A stretch of 64,000 bases of DNA from Tubulanus polymorphus (Eukaryota; Nemertea; Palaeonemertea; Tubulaniformes; Tubulanidae). The DNA lies in NCBI RefSeq assembly GCF_964204645.1, contig NC_134034.1, positions 14,079,962 to 14,143,961 on the forward strand, in the 5' to 3' direction. This document shows, piece by piece, positions 20,451 through 31,810 of the stretch. How positions within the stretch are numbered: position 1 is the first letter of the stretch; each line of letters opens with the position of its first letter. A program made the position numbers and the translations under genes. The notes beneath the pieces were generated by a model. That model saw only the letters and a program-made list of their open reading frames with translations. It ran no database searches and was not told the origin of the DNA.

Positions 20451-20814
20451 TTATGATGCGATTAGACACGTGATCGATGGTCGTCCTCATTTAGAAGATG
20501 AATTTAATTGTGAAACATGGTCATAACCCGGCGATCAATGTCTCGACTAAAACCGTGTCTATATCGATATTTGTACTGTTAATCGTCGTATTAACGGATA
20601 CATCTTCTTTACGATAACCTACAACGATACGATTTCAAACTGTGTTCTACCCGTACTCGTAGTAGGCCTAACTACCAATTTCATGTTGTTTGGAGCCATT
20701 TTAGGACAGTGTAACTTCAACCTAGAGCGATTTCACCCACCCCGAGTGCTACTTGATAAAAAGTCCTGTGTATCAAGTTTAATCGTAATCGGTCCATTGG
20801 GTCAAGAGATATAG
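20451..20814 (+). pseudogene. Membrane-protein last exon remnant, copy 2
   Basis: It keeps the 'DAIRHV' start and most of the membrane segment, but a deletion/substitution near 20595 ('attaacggatacatcttc') and an extra A in 'gataaaaagtcc' (about 20757) break the frame. Ends at the shared TAG after 'GQEI'. The 3'UTR with two AATAAA signals follows to about 20975. Confidence 0.55.
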
Positions 20815-21120
20815 ATATTTATCCAAAGCGACACCTATGGAAAAGAGTGGAAATTGTTGCATACCAACCTTAAAATAGATATTGTGGTTTTTATATATAT
20901 TGAATAATGTCACCAACTCTTTTATTCATTTAGAAATAAACTACTGTATTGAGCGAAGTATCTTTTAAATAAAGTGGCCTCTAAGGAAAAAGCAAATATT
21001 TGTGTTCAAAATATATAAGTTAGTATAGAATCTATTGACCAAAAAATAACCCGAGTCAAACAGATGATCATCGTACTACAAATACCTCGCTGGGCCAAAA
21101 ATTAGCACCAACCTGAGGCA

Positions 21121-21226
21121 CTAACCCTAACCCTAGATCGACCGTAACCCTAAACCTAGCAGGACTCGAACCTGCGAACTCCAGCATGCCAGCCGAGCAC
21201 GCTAACCACTAGACCGCTGAGTTCTG
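21121..21226 (-). mobile_element. tRNA-derived SINE head (U2' copy)
   Basis: Same A-box and B-box order as at 8281-8396, with the telomere-like 'ccctaaccctag' on the 5' side of the plus strand. Confidence 0.7.
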
Positions 21227-21785
21227 GTGGCTAACTTAGTTTGTGAATACGTGTGGTCAGTGTGGTACAAGGCCAACACGTGGGTTTCTGCGTTTATTAA
21301 ACAGGCCAACACTCGCGTCAGTGTTTGTTTCTTGGTAATAGCCTTTTTAGTGCCCTGGGGCCAGTTCCATGGGTGATGGCTTAGGAGGTGAATCTAAGCT
21401 TTTCTCATATCGGTATTTGTACATAACTCAATCGTGAACGTCTTTCTGTATTCCAAGACTGATTCTATTGGCTGATACAGTCAAAGTAAATCGCTTAATC
21501 CGCATCGGCTTAATCCGAATTTTGGTCTAATCCGGATAATATTTACTGTCAATTTAATCATTTAATTTAATCATTTAATCATTAATTATACACGAAAATG
21601 ACTTTTAAATCCGGATTTGCCGCAAAACGGATGAATTTTGTTGGTCCCAATGATCGGAATTAGGGAGATTCTATCATACCATTTACTCTCCTTAAAGCTC
21701 TAATGATGGTACAGTTATTAATTTCTAACAAACTAGTGTTGAGTGATGAATGAAATTTGACTTACGAAAAATCTGTATTCCTCAG

Positions 21786-23650
21786 ACGAGGTATTTCATA
21801 GCCGTCGCAGGATTCTTACTAGAGTGGGATGCGACGGCTGACATAGCCGACGACTTATATTTTGAAAGCCCTGCTGCTCAACATCATCACGTTCAAGTGA
21901 CTTAAGAAAAATAAGTTTCATGCAAGAGTCACGCATAAAAACAAAATATAAATATTATATCTAGCCCATTTGAAAAGGAGGGGTATTTAGAATCGGTAAG
22001 AAAAATAAACGGCTGAAAGTTTTGGAAACGTATCAACGAACTATATACTAGATTACGTATATAATTCGGGTAGTGAAGTTTTATATCCTACGTTCTGAAT
22101 GTTTAAGATATTTGTAAACTTCCTATAATGATAATAATATATTTCCCTATAAAAACCTAAATAACATAATTACAGTCGTTAATATAAAGAAATTTTCCTA
22201 CCTACAAAACTGCAACTTTTCACCAGTTTCCGACCTGATCCAGTTATTTCATAGTTAATCCAATCCTGAGTCAATTTAATTCCGTGTCCGAGTCTTTAAA
22301 CGTCAGGCGAAATTTTCTATCAAAGTTCGGTTGAAAATCGTTCCAATTTTTTCAGTTCATACAATCTTAAAACTTTCCAAAAACAATTTCTCCGTAATGA
22401 ACATACGATTCCCGATTGGATTAATTCCTTTCCGAGTAAAATCCAATCAGAATAGCGAAAGATGGCGCACGATTCGACTGATATTACGATTTATTCGATG
22501 AAATCGAATTTCCCGGCGCCTGCGACAAGCCCAGGCACGCTTCAGTACGCGGCCGCTGATTGGCTAATCGATCTCAATTGGGGGATATCGTCTATTGCTA
22601 GTGCGCGGGATATTTCAATTGTGGCGTGTTCTATTGTGTTGCAACAATAGGGGGATGAGCTATTGCGACAGCGGATGCGGGATGGGTCCATTTGTTACAA
22701 ATATCTTGAAATATCGAGCCGGGGATAGTTCCATCCTCGATACTTTACTGATTGAGGTTATAGGGGTGTTTATAAAGGTTTATCGCCGTTTTTAATGATA
22801 TCTGTAAAAAAAGAACTTGAAGATGCGACTACCCTCTCACTAGACGGGTCTATGTTTGTGATATCATAGACGGCGTCGCGCACGAGACAATATGATACAT
22901 GTGACTGCAGCATATCATTATGTAGAAATCATATGGAGGGCAAAATTCTCTCAATTCTATCGGACGACGAACGTACAACGAACAGGTTCGTAGATGAGAC
23001 TCCTTTGATATACGATTAGGCGCCATGTACTGGTCGGGGATGGGGGCAAGAGAAGCGAAATAAAGGCTCAAAGTTACTGATCAAATAAGTGTCCAAACTC
23101 AGTCAAACATGTCAACTTGAACCCAGGTAGCGATTAATGTAGTCCGAGGTTTGACTTATACCACACGCGGATGCGCGTCTGGGGACGGGGGTGTTTGGGA
23201 TATGACAAATGATTATTCCAGTTTTCCTGCTGTGTGTCCGCTATCCTAAGCAGGGAAAAGAAGGGGGCTAAAAGACCATGCACCATCAGACCATAATATA
23301 AAGAAATAATCGTCTATTTATAAATATATTTCTATTTATTTCCATTAACACTACATAGACCTATATAAGATTGATTCTATAGTAAAAATGAGTTAGTTTT
23401 TGTTTGGAAAGAAAATTTTGTGAAATTTGGTGTCAAATATGCGGACGCTGGAACCCGGGAAAAATCCTCTCTTTCAACATCCAATGGCAAGTTACAGGGT
23501 TCGAATCACGGACACAGAGTTTAATTCATTGAATACATTTCATTCTATATTTCCCATAGATGATGCATAAGAAATAAGGTGCATTGAAACTCCATTGATT
23601 ATCAATTCAGAAAATAGATAAGGTTCCTCTAGGGGCACATAGGCTTATAG
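21786..23650. other. Single-copy spacer with a CpG/CCAAT-rich patch
   Basis: No paralogue is present in the window. A 10-bp-arm hairpin 'agccgtcgca...tgcgacggct' lies at 21800-21839. At 22440-22680 the base composition becomes GC- and CpG-rich, with 'ctgattggctaatcg' and 'caattgggggatatcg' resembling the promoter-like patch at 16100-16170. A 62-residue + frame (22462-22650) begins in this patch at 'agATGGCGCACG' and has no recognisable domain; a 73-residue minus frame (22850-23071) is likewise unassigned. The rest appears featureless. Confidence 0.45.
22462..22650 (+). CDS. Short unassigned frame in the CpG-rich patch
   Basis: It encodes 62 residues beginning MAHDSTDITIY, with no signal peptide, membrane segment or known motif. 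Evidence for coding is only its position in a CpG-rich patch with CCAAT-like boxes. The patch could equally be a promoter driving transcription in either direction. Confidence 0.15.
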   Translation: MAHDSTDITIYSMKSNFPAPATSPGTLQYAAADWLIDLNWGISSIASARDISIVACSIVLQQ

Positions 23651-24857
23651 ATATTGATATTGATGAAAGCAGAATGTAGCCTAAGCAATAATGACACTTT
23701 TAAGTAAATAATGCAAATATCTTTTCTTAATTTATAGCTTGATTCTGAAGAAGGGGAGAACACAGTTTTCATGACAGTTTTCATCATCATCTGTGCGGTC
23801 TGAAGTATCTAGGGGTCACCCGGACTCAACATTACGGCCTCCAGTATCATCATTCGAGGTTAATTTTATATTTCTATGAAATATTTTGCTCAAATAAATT
23901 CATTTTGTTATCATATCAATGAAAATTAGTGTAGTTATTCATTTCAGTTTGAAATTTGGCTCTGTTTTGAGGAATTACTAATTTTCCAGAAATCGGATCC
24001 AGAAATTCACCTTGCCATCACCATGATAACGCAGCAGTCAAAACAAACAACAATCATTCAGAAATGAAGCCCTGTAGATTCTTATATTTGGTTAAAAGTT
24101 TGTTTATATTGGTTGAGTAGATTTTGAATGATGCAAAGTTTGAGTTTCAGTACTGATGGTAAACTTCACTGCCCCATCCCTGGAGGGCTTTTAGTCACTC
24201 AGATTTTGTGATAAAATGTGTTCAGATCAAAAGTTCACAACTCAAATTTCCGATAGATGGCGCCTGCGATATGTAACTCATTTTGCCAATCGTCGCAATT
24301 AGCTTTTCCAGTAATTTAGTGGTTCAGCAAAATTCCAAGAGGTGGCGAACATGTAACTAATGTATGTGAAGTAATAAGACACCTTGGTTCATCATCTGAT
24401 CAGAATCACTGGGTTTGAACCTGGGACATCGCAACACAGTCATTGGGTTCGAACCTGGGACATTCCTCCAAATCCTCCAATCAGCATGAAACATCACAGT
24501 CATTTAGATTCAATAATTCATTCATTTGACGCGCAGTCAATTTCAGGTGTAGACGTGTCGCAGGTTTCAGTTATTGAGATCCTCCTCCATTAGACTGAAA
24601 ATAAATCAAACAACGTTCATTATAACATCATTAGAGCAATTCACAAAAATCATATCAAATATTCGATATAAATAAGAGTAACTAAACAAACCTGATCTAA
24701 ACATCATCTTCTTTTGAGTAGAATAAACAAAACTCTAGCTTTACGCCTACATCTGAAATAATACAAAACACTGAAAATCATTATTTCTTCATCAGATAAA
24801 AAATGAAAACAGATTCAACAAGATTCAAAATGCTTTTAGTGTCAAGAATTTTCAGTG

Positions 24858-25079
24858 TTACAATCTTTTTTTCATACAAGACTTAACGGTAAATTGGTTC
24901 AGACTTAGAGCAGGGAACACTATAAGAATCATATTACAGATTTCGAATCGAAATTTGCAGCATGTTCGTTGCTCAGCAGCAGGTGAATCGCACCATTCAA
25001 ACATGTTTGATATTTCCACAGTAAATTTCATCGCAGCAAAATTTTTGTTTAGTCCCAAACACAGTAAATTGAGCCGCAA
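24858..25079 (-). pseudogene. Small Cys-containing frame of module A, A3 copy
   Basis: Paralogue of 5759-5959, with core 'KFTVEISNMFEWCDSPAAEQ' and a 'TCCKF.FEICN' tail; the C-terminal sequence then differs because of a ~25-bp deletion relative to A1 and A2. Family unknown. On the + strand the same region is open for 63 residues (24955-25146), so the frame may be accidental. Confidence 0.2.
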
Positions 25080-25398
25080 GCTTTCAAATCATGATGGCAT
25101 CAATGATTTGAGAACGGCGCTGAAAACCTGCTTGGATTTTGGTTAACTCGGTTTTAAAACACCACTGAAACTATTTAGTTTCTAGAGGTCTGTGATTAGG
25201 GCCTAAGATATATCTACCTGAATCGAGGGATCACTTGTTCACTTCATTGCAAACAGTTATTTCTTGAACTTCCTGATGACTGCAGTTAATTAGTAGAGCA
25301 TCACCCTGAAATAAACATAGAAACCTGTCAGAGAAAGCACTCTAAAATCAAGGGTATCCGCGGGGTCAAATTCTCCATCTGTGTTAATAGCAATTACA

Positions 25399-25476
25399 GG
25401 GACTTGACACAAAAAGATTTTGACCCCAGTATCCTCAGTCTTTTTATATATAGTACCTAGGATACTGGGGTCAAAA
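25399..25476. repeat. Palindrome with centre flipped relative to A1
   Basis: Bases 25424-25470 (47 nt) are the exact reverse complement of A1 2196-2242. The left arm also matches the complement of the A1 right arm better than the A1 left arm. The outer part of the right arm ('ccttttgtgtcaagtccctg') is deleted here. Confidence 0.9.
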
Positions 25477-25656
25477 TGCTCAAATGCTCCATCTGTATTG
25501 ATAATAATAGTTTATATTAGGCCTCAATCCACACTAGATATACATTTTACTAATTGAATCTTGAATGTCGGCGGTTTTATGTCCAACACACAGGAGCTTA
25601 TCACCATTTGATTGAGGATGGACCACACCAGTATCCTTGACCTTATATAGATAGGG

Positions 25657-25771
25657 GGGCAAACTGCAGTTTGGGTCACCTATCCACTGGGTGGCGCTAG
25701 TGTTATTAAAGAATAGTGTTATGGTAAGGTTAGGTACATACCATTAGGGACACCTAAACTGCAGTCATACC
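25657..25771. mobile_element. MITE, ~115 bp, 9-bp target duplication
   Basis: Ends contain 'actgcagtttgggtcacc' and the complement of 'ggacacctaaactgcagt'. TAGATAGGG is duplicated at 25648-25656 and 25772-25780, and A1 has the single-copy empty site 'tatagatagggatact' at 2482-2497. An 8-9 bp duplication suggests hAT or a similar superfamily. It landed in the centre of the second palindrome. Confidence 0.85.
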
Positions 25772-26038
25772 TAGATAGGGATACTGGCAACTGGTGTCAT
25801 CCATCCGTCCATCAAATTGTGACGGAATTCATTGTGACAAGCCCCTGTGTTCCGACACCTTCCATCTCGAATCACCTTCAACCGTACAACAAAAGTATTC
25901 GATTCATAAGTAAAGTTACTTACTGTATTTCAATGTTGAAATGGTTTGAAGACATTCTGTCACTTCTGCGTTGAAAGAGAAGCTTCTAAATATTTCAAGT
26001 GTAAATTTCGATTGATTCGTCCGCCATCATTTTTAAAT

Positions 26039-26190
26039 GGGACATACTCCACTTGGGAGGGCTAGTTCTGCAGTCCGCGCAGATCGAGGTCGACTAGGAC
26101 TCAGGGGTATTAGCGCTCCGGACACCAACTAAAGAGTTCACGATAGTGCCCGCGGTAGACTTTACATGCCGCTCCGAATTGATAGTTGCG
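26039..26190 (+). other. Conserved GC-rich island, A3 copy
   Basis: Counterpart of 2750-2900, with one change (ggacac) that breaks the predicted gggcac/gtgccc hairpin. Confidence 0.3.
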
Positions 26191-26370
26191 GGAAATAAAA
26201 CCACGAAATTAGGAATTTGTTGCGATTTCCGTGCAATAGTTCACTGAAGAATTATGTGAAAAATATTCCCAATAAAATACCGGTATTTCAAACAAAGAAA
26301 CTTAAAAACTTAAATCGGTGACTCACAATAGGTATTTCACCTAGTTTATCAGCGGGGCGCGGCCGACATC

Positions 26371-26855
26371 GACAAATTCTATATTTCTGTGATGAATATC
26401 TATGAAGTATTTTGCTCAAATAAACTCATTTCATTATCATATCGATGAAAATAAGTGTAGTTATTCATTTCAGTATGAAATTTGGCTCTGTTTTGAGGAA
26501 TTACTATTTTTCCAGACATCGGATCCAGAATATCACCTTGCCATCACCATGACAACGCACCAGTCAAAACAAACAACAATCATTCAGAAATGAAGCCCTG
26601 TAGATTCTAAAATTTGGTTTCAAGTTTATTTATTTTGGTTGAGTAGATTCTGAATGATGCAAAGTTTACCAGAGACACTGGTTTTACCAAAATCATCTCT
26701 GGGGGACAGTGCCAATCCTGGAAGGGTTTTAACAGTCACTCAGATATTGTGTTCCACTGCATTCAGATCAAACCAACAGTTCACACTCAACTTGAGAAAT
26801 ACATTGTGTTAATCTAAAATAAATTTCACGTTTTTTTTTTACACTCAAGATATAA
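26371..26855. repeat. Module A partial copy after A3
   Basis: Nearly identical to 6873-7205 and continuing as far as 'cactcaagatataaatt' (26855), where homology ends. The junctions 7205 and 26855 differ, so separate breaks removed the rest. Confidence 0.75.
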
Positions 26856-27446
26856 ATTAGAATACAATACGTGGAGTTCCACTAATCATGGTCGATGTTT
26901 ACGTACAAACTGACGATCAAAACCCGGCAAACTCGATACAATAGAAAAACCTTCCACACTCTGGAGCTCGTTCAGTCTATTCTGGACGCCGTCCTAAACC
27001 GTCTCCGGGTGTAAAACTGCAGAGCTTCATCACCCGTAACAGAATCTGTCTTCTTTACATAAATATCCAACCATCATTAGTAGTATAAATCCAACCATCA
27101 TTTTTTAATACTAAGTTGTTTAATTGAAGAACTTAATTGTAACGTACAAAATAAACTCGATGATTTTTTGCTGAATAAAACTTAAGTGAATATTTTAATC
27201 GCTTGATGTTTACGTCATACGGTTTACTTCTGTAAAAGTCGAAAAAGTTTATCTTATTTGTAAACTGTCGAAACGCTATCATTTTTCTGATAACAACAAT
27301 TCTCTATTAAGACCCCATCGACGCCAATAATAAATTACCCTTTTTCCACCAAAATGGCATTTAGGGGACGACAGGAATCATGAAATAGCCTCAACAAAGG
27401 CAAAATAGGCCCAAACAATAGGTAATAGCACCTGGCTCGCCAACCC
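26856..27446. other. Spacer with a diverged repeat
   Basis: Bases about 27277-27350 ('cgctatcatttttctgataa' ... 'ccaataataaattaccc') are a diverged copy of 28748-28830. No gene seen. Confidence 0.4.
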
Positions 27447-27449
27447 AAT

Positions 27450-27557
27450 TTAGGACAGTGTAACTTCAACCTAGAGCGATTTCACCCACCCCGAGTGCTA
27501 CTAAGCTCCTGTGTATCAAGTTAAATCGTAATCGGTCCATTGGGTCAAGAGATATAG
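27450..27557 (+). pseudogene. Membrane-protein last exon remnant, copy 3 (5'-truncated)
   Basis: It starts abruptly at 'atttaggacagtgtaacttc' and ends at the shared TAG after 'GQEI'; 'gtgctactaagctcctg' is a small deletion that shifts the frame. The 3'UTR with AATAAA follows to about 27720. This is the left edge of U2''. Confidence 0.6.
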
Positions 27558-27859
27558 ACATTTATCCAAAGCGACACCTATATGGAAAAGAGTGGAAATT
27601 GTTGCATACCAACCGTAAAATAGATATTGTGGTTTTTATATATATTGAATAATGTCACCAACTCTTTTATTCATTTAGAAATAAACTACTGTATTGAGCG
27701 AAGTATCTTTTAAATAAAGTGGCCTCTAAGGATAAAGCAAATATATGTGTTCAAAATATATAAGTTAGTATAGAATCTATTGACCAAAAAACAACCCGAG
27801 TCAAACAGATGATCATCGTACTACAAATACCTCGCTGGGCCAAAAATTAGCCCCAACCT

Positions 27860-27966
27860 GAGGCACTAACCCTAACCCTAGATCGACCGTAACCCTAACC
27901 CTAGCAGGACTCGAACCTGCGACCAACAGCATGCCAGACGAGCGTGTTAACCACTAGACCATACAC
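27860..27966 (-). mobile_element. tRNA-derived SINE head (U2'' copy)
   Basis: Same family as 8281-8396 but more diverged in the anticodon-side segment ('gaccaacagcatgccagacg'). Confidence 0.65.
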
Positions 27967-28040
27967 CAGTGACGATTAACGCAGTTTGTTAGTTTGTCTG
28001 GTCATTGTGTTAACCAGTGACCGGTCAGGTGTGGTGACCA

Positions 28041-28210
28041 GTATCGTATCGTATCGTATCGTATCGTATCGTATCGTATCGTATCGTATCGTATCGTATC
28101 GTATCGTATCGTATCGTATCGTATCGTATCGTATCGTATCGTATCGTATCGTATCGTATCGTATCGTATCGTATCGTATCGTATCGTATCGTATCGTATC
28201 GTATCGTATC
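28041..28210 (+). repeat. Perfect pentanucleotide array (GTATC)34
   Basis: 170 bp of uninterrupted GTATC with no visible variant, set inside the sequence that follows the U2'' SINE. Five is not a multiple of three, yet no frame of either strand contains a stop, so the long frames here are artefacts. Perfection indicates recent expansion. Confidence 0.97.
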
Positions 28211-29007
28211 AATATTTATTCCTACCTTACAGATTCTGCGACTCCTGTGTGTGTGTGTATGAATTCAGTGAGGATCCTTAAAGTAAATTTAAACCCTTCA
28301 GTTTCAGAAACGTTTTATATTAATCCTGAATGCGATTCCAATTCGAATGATTTCTGAAAAAAACAATTAGAAATTGAAAAGATCAGACGCCAATATTAAA
28401 GATAAAATACCTTTTTGAATTCATGTTAAATGAGCCTACCGAAGATTCATACTATTCAGATATATGATAAATTGATTTTGTTTAATATTTGAGAAAGAAT
28501 ACAGAGTTTTCACCGACTGAATCTAAACATCGTCGGTAAAAGTTTTGACAAAACGTCTAAATTTATCGACGTCAGTAAATTGTAAGATGGGTGGTAAATA
28601 CCGGAATAACTACCACACTGAAACGTGGAGAATTAAATTAGAGGATAAAGAAATCATAAGTGATCTTGACGGCAATTTATGCTAAAACTGAGAACATAGT
28701 TAAACATTGACCAGTCAGGTGTGGTGACTCTATTCACTAAGAATATCCGCTATCATTATCTGACTATAACAGTTTCTAATCGGACCCCTGATTGCCGCCA
28801 GTAATAAATTAAACCTTTCTCATCCACCTAACGCTAGTGAAAGTGACCAGAATTCGTTCAACTTTTTCAGTACTATATTTCACTGATACCCGTTTGTTTT
28901 GGATCGAGCTTGCAAAACAGAACTGTCAAAATATATTCGGTTTAAAAACCTATGCGTGAACTATGGTGAAATATCAGAATTTTCGGTGTTGAAATATTTG
29001 AATAAGT
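28211..29007. other. Single-copy spacer with repeat debris
   Basis: Contains a second 'gtcaggtgtggtgac' phrase (28709-28723, also at 28025-28039) and the diverged copy of 27277-27350. No gene seen. Confidence 0.4.
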
Positions 29008-29157
29008 ATGGAAGCCCTGAGAAGGCATCTTGGGTTTAGAGTTAATGCTCCTAACGTGTGGAATATTTTACCAAGTTCTCTTAGTTCAATTGAAAAGGTT
29101 GAATGTTTTAAAAGATCATTGAAAACACACTTTTTTAAGCAGGCTTTTAGTTGTTAA
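29008..29157 (+). pseudogene. C-terminal fragment of a LINE reverse transcriptase
   Basis: The 49-residue frame reads MEALRRHLGF, then 'NAPNVWNILPSSL', then 'CFKRSLKTHFFKQAF' before TAA. The pattern 'A..(V/L)WN.LP..L', followed some 10 residues later by 'FK..LKT.(L/F)F', is the common C-terminal signature of CR1/L2/RTE/Jockey-type LINE ORF2 proteins. Nothing upstream resembles the polymerase or endonuclease domains, so it is a 5'-truncated insertion. The 3' tail passes into TTATGACAATG repeats. Confidence 0.75.
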
Positions 29158-29164
29158 TTTTACT

Positions 29165-29280
29165 ATGTCGTTAATTCATAACATTGTCATTACTTGTTAT
29201 GACAATGTTATGACTTGTTATGACAATGTCATAATGTCATAACATTGTACGATGACAAGTCATAACACGGCATTCGTTAT
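29165..29280. repeat. Short inverted/tandem 'cataacattgtcat' repeats
   Basis: Alternating 'cataacattgtcattacttg' and 'ttatgacaatgttatgactt' make a self-complementary cluster directly after the LINE fragment; a further copy is at 29505-29530. It may be the LINE 3' terminal repeat, expanded. Confidence 0.6.
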
Positions 29281-29534
29281 TACACGTATCGATGACACCC
29301 AGTCCCAGAATTAACAATTAACTATTTAAAATGTTTCTATCTCCCTCATGGATTGTGAACTTAGGTAATTTATCTACATCTGTTGCAACGCTACGCAATA
29401 AAGCGGCGTGTACTGGATAAATAAACGAATTGTGTTATAAAAAAACAATTAAAGAGAATCATTGTCGATAAAATTGCGTCGTCGTCATTACCTGTCATGA
29501 AAATATCATAACATTGTCATTACTTGTTAGATAT

Positions 29535-29962
29535 TAGGCGTCCCCTGCTCAAACCACGAAAATCAGTGTCAAATAATTCGCGAAAATGAACTAAGTTGAG
29601 ACCTGAAAAGCGACCTTTTTCTAACTTCCTGCACGACCCTAATAGTGGCCTAGGGCTCTGAAACTTCTCGGGTATTTAGAAGGGGTCATATAGTTGATAT
29701 AGAACTATTAAAATCCTGGTCGCGGGGCTCCGTTGAGCCTAGGCGTCCCCTGCTCAAACCGCGAAAATCAGTGTCAAATAATTCGCGAAAATGCATTAAG
29801 TTAAGAAAAACGACCTTTTTCTAACTTCCGGCACGACCTTGATAGTGGCCCTAGGGCTCTGAAACTTCTCGGGTATTAAGAAGGGGTCATGAAGTTGATA
29901 TAGAACCATTAAAAATCCTGGACGCGGGGCTCCGTTGAGCCTAGGCGTCCCCTACTCAAACC
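29535..29962 (+). repeat. ~205-bp satellite, two full copies and a start
   Basis: Units begin 'taggcgtcccctgctcaaac' at 29536 and 29741, and a third start at 29941 joins the 18-bp minisatellite. The two copies differ by small indels and substitutions. Confidence 0.85.
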
Positions 29963-30376
29963 AGTACTCTGTCGGTACACAGTACTCTGTCGGTGCACAG
30001 TACTCCGTCGTTTCACAGTACTCTGACGGTACACAGTACTCTGTCGGGACACAGTACTCTGTCGGGACAAAGTACTCTGTCGGTACACAGTACTCCGTCG
30101 ATACACAGTACTCTGTCGGGACACGGTACTCTGTCGGGACACGGTACTCTGTCGGTACACGGTACTCCGTCGATACACAGTACTCCGTCGGTACACAGTA
30201 CTCCGTCGGGACACAGTACTCTGTCGGGACACAGTACTCCGTCGGTACACAGTACTCCGTCGATACACAGTACTCCGTCGATACACAGTACTCCGTCGGT
30301 ACACAGTACTCTGTCGATACACAGTACTCCGTCGGGACACAGTACTCTGTCGGTACACAGTACTCTGTCGGTACAC
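29963..30376 (+). repeat. 18-bp minisatellite, block 1
   Basis: About 23 units of 'agtactctgtcggtacac' with CC/CT and GG/GA variants. The unit is a multiple of three and stop-free on several frames, so it yields long repetitive frames on both strands that are not genes. It pairs with itself through 'gtac' and 'cgac/gtcg' words. Confidence 0.95.
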
Positions 30377-30381
30377 GGTAC

Positions 30382-31228
30382 CAGGGGCGGATCCAGACCG
30401 TATTAGCCGTATTGCCCAATACGGTCTAGAACTTTTAAGTGCCCTTCGAAATTTCACCGGCAATATTTTTGACGGCATTATTTCAGCAACCGCTAATTCC
30501 GTGTCCGTAATCCGGGCATAATTATAAAATTAATCGGTATATACTGCTGCCGAGAAAGTGAGGAGAGATAATCATATTTGTAAAGCCTTTAATCATGATA
30601 AATTAAAATGGGCACATTCCTTTTGCAAGGGGCACTCATGCTTTAGATGAGGGCACCTTGTCCTTCCTTGTCTTTCAGGGAGGGCTAAAGGGGCACTCGT
30701 ACTTTAGAAGAGGGCACTATACGCGGAAAATGTTGAAGAAAAGGGCACTTTTTTGCCTAATTTTTAAAATTTTAGGGGCACTTTTGGTTTGGAAGATGGC
30801 ACACGACATAAGGATAAATGTAAAGACGAGGCAATTTTTGCCGATTGTTAACAATGAAGGGGCATTTAGCCGTATTCTGTATAATTGTTAAGGGGCACTT
30901 TTGAAGATTATAGGGGCACTAGGCGAAGTTGGCGACAACCATTCTTTCATGGGTTCGCCAGCTTCATTTTTTATCCGCATGTGTTGAAATCTTGTCTCGG
31001 ATTCGTTTATTCTGGATTGCTCTGCTAGCCTCTAGAAGCCCTCTAAAAGCCTTTAAATGGTACCATATTTTCAAAATTTTCCGGGGGTGGGCCCCCAGAC
31101 GGCTCCTCTAAGGACTTCGCGCCTTCGGCGCTCGCATTGAACTGGATACTGGGTGTGCCCTAAGATCAGAAAGGTGCCCTTAAATTTCCTTCCAATACTG
31201 TCTACCCATCCCCCTGGATCCGCCCCTG
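30382..31228. mobile_element. Non-autonomous hAT-like element, 847 bp, copy 1
   Basis: Ends 'caggggcggatccag' and 'ctggatccgcccctg' are inverted repeats typical of hAT elements. GGTAC flanks both ends (30377-30381, 31229-31233). It lies inside the 18-bp minisatellite. The interior is rich in 'aggggcact' words in one direction. A 77-residue and a 60-residue frame inside have no transposase features. A 5-bp duplication is shorter than the classical 8 bp of hAT. Confidence 0.8.
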
Positions 31229-31233
31229 GGTAC

Positions 31234-31805
31234 TCTGTCGGGTCACGGTACTCCGTCCGGTACACAGTACTCCGTCGGGACACAGTACTCCGTCGGGACA
31301 CAGTACTCCGTCGGGACACAGTACTCCGTCGGGACACTGTACTCCGTCGGGACACAGTACTCCGTCGGGACACAGTAATCTGTCGGTACACAGTACTCCG
31401 TCGATACACAGTACTCCGTCGGGACACAGTACTCCGTCGGGACACAGTACTCTGTCGGGACACAGTACTCTGTCGGGACACAGTACTCCGTCGATACACA
31501 GTACTCCGTCGGGACACAGTACTCTGTCGGTACACAGTACTCCGTCGATACACAGTACTCCGTCGGGACACAGTACTCCGTCGGGACACAGTACTCTGTC
31601 GGGACACAGTACTCTGTCGGGACACAGTACTCCGTCGATACACAGTACTCCGTCGGGACACAGTACTCTGTCGGTACACAGTACTCCGTCGATACACAGT
31701 ACTCCGTCGGTACACAGTACTCTGTCGGTACACAGTACTCTGTCGGTACACAGTACTCTGTCGGTACACAGTACTCTGTCGGTACACAGTACTCTGTCGG
31801 TACAC
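31234..31805 (+). repeat. 18-bp minisatellite, block 2
   Basis: About 32 units. A higher-order pattern is visible: the series of variants at 31420-31545 is repeated at 31560-31690, so groups of units were copied together. Confidence 0.95.
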
Positions 31806-31810
31806 GGTAC

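Larger units (their letters stand above)
19621..21785. repeat. Unit U, 3'-truncated copy (U2')
   Basis: It follows U1 without a gap and matches U1 7206-8935; homology stops after 'ctgtattcctca' at about 21785. It carries the 162-bp AAC-flanked MITE that U1 lacks. Confidence 0.85.
23651..26370. repeat. Module A copy 3 (A3)
   Basis: It aligns with A2 from about 4480 and with A1 from about 160. It has the flipped palindrome (25399-25476) and a 115-bp MITE (25657-25771) but lacks the 425-bp MITE of A1, so A1 and A3 share the palindromes and differ in later insertions. Confidence 0.85.

Noticed and set aside
22850-23071. 73-residue minus-strand frame as a gene
   Set aside because: No motif, no splice context and no paralogue; a frame of this length is expected by chance.
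27976-28357. IVSYR/IRYDT repeat frames over the GTATC array
   Set aside because: A perfect pentanucleotide is stop-free in every frame; no evidence of a protein.
29935-30429. Long repetitive frames on both strands (6-residue repeats) in the 18-bp minisatellites, also at 31071-31950
   Set aside because: They follow only from an 18-bp stop-free repeat, exist on both strands at once and have no start context, domain or splice evidence.
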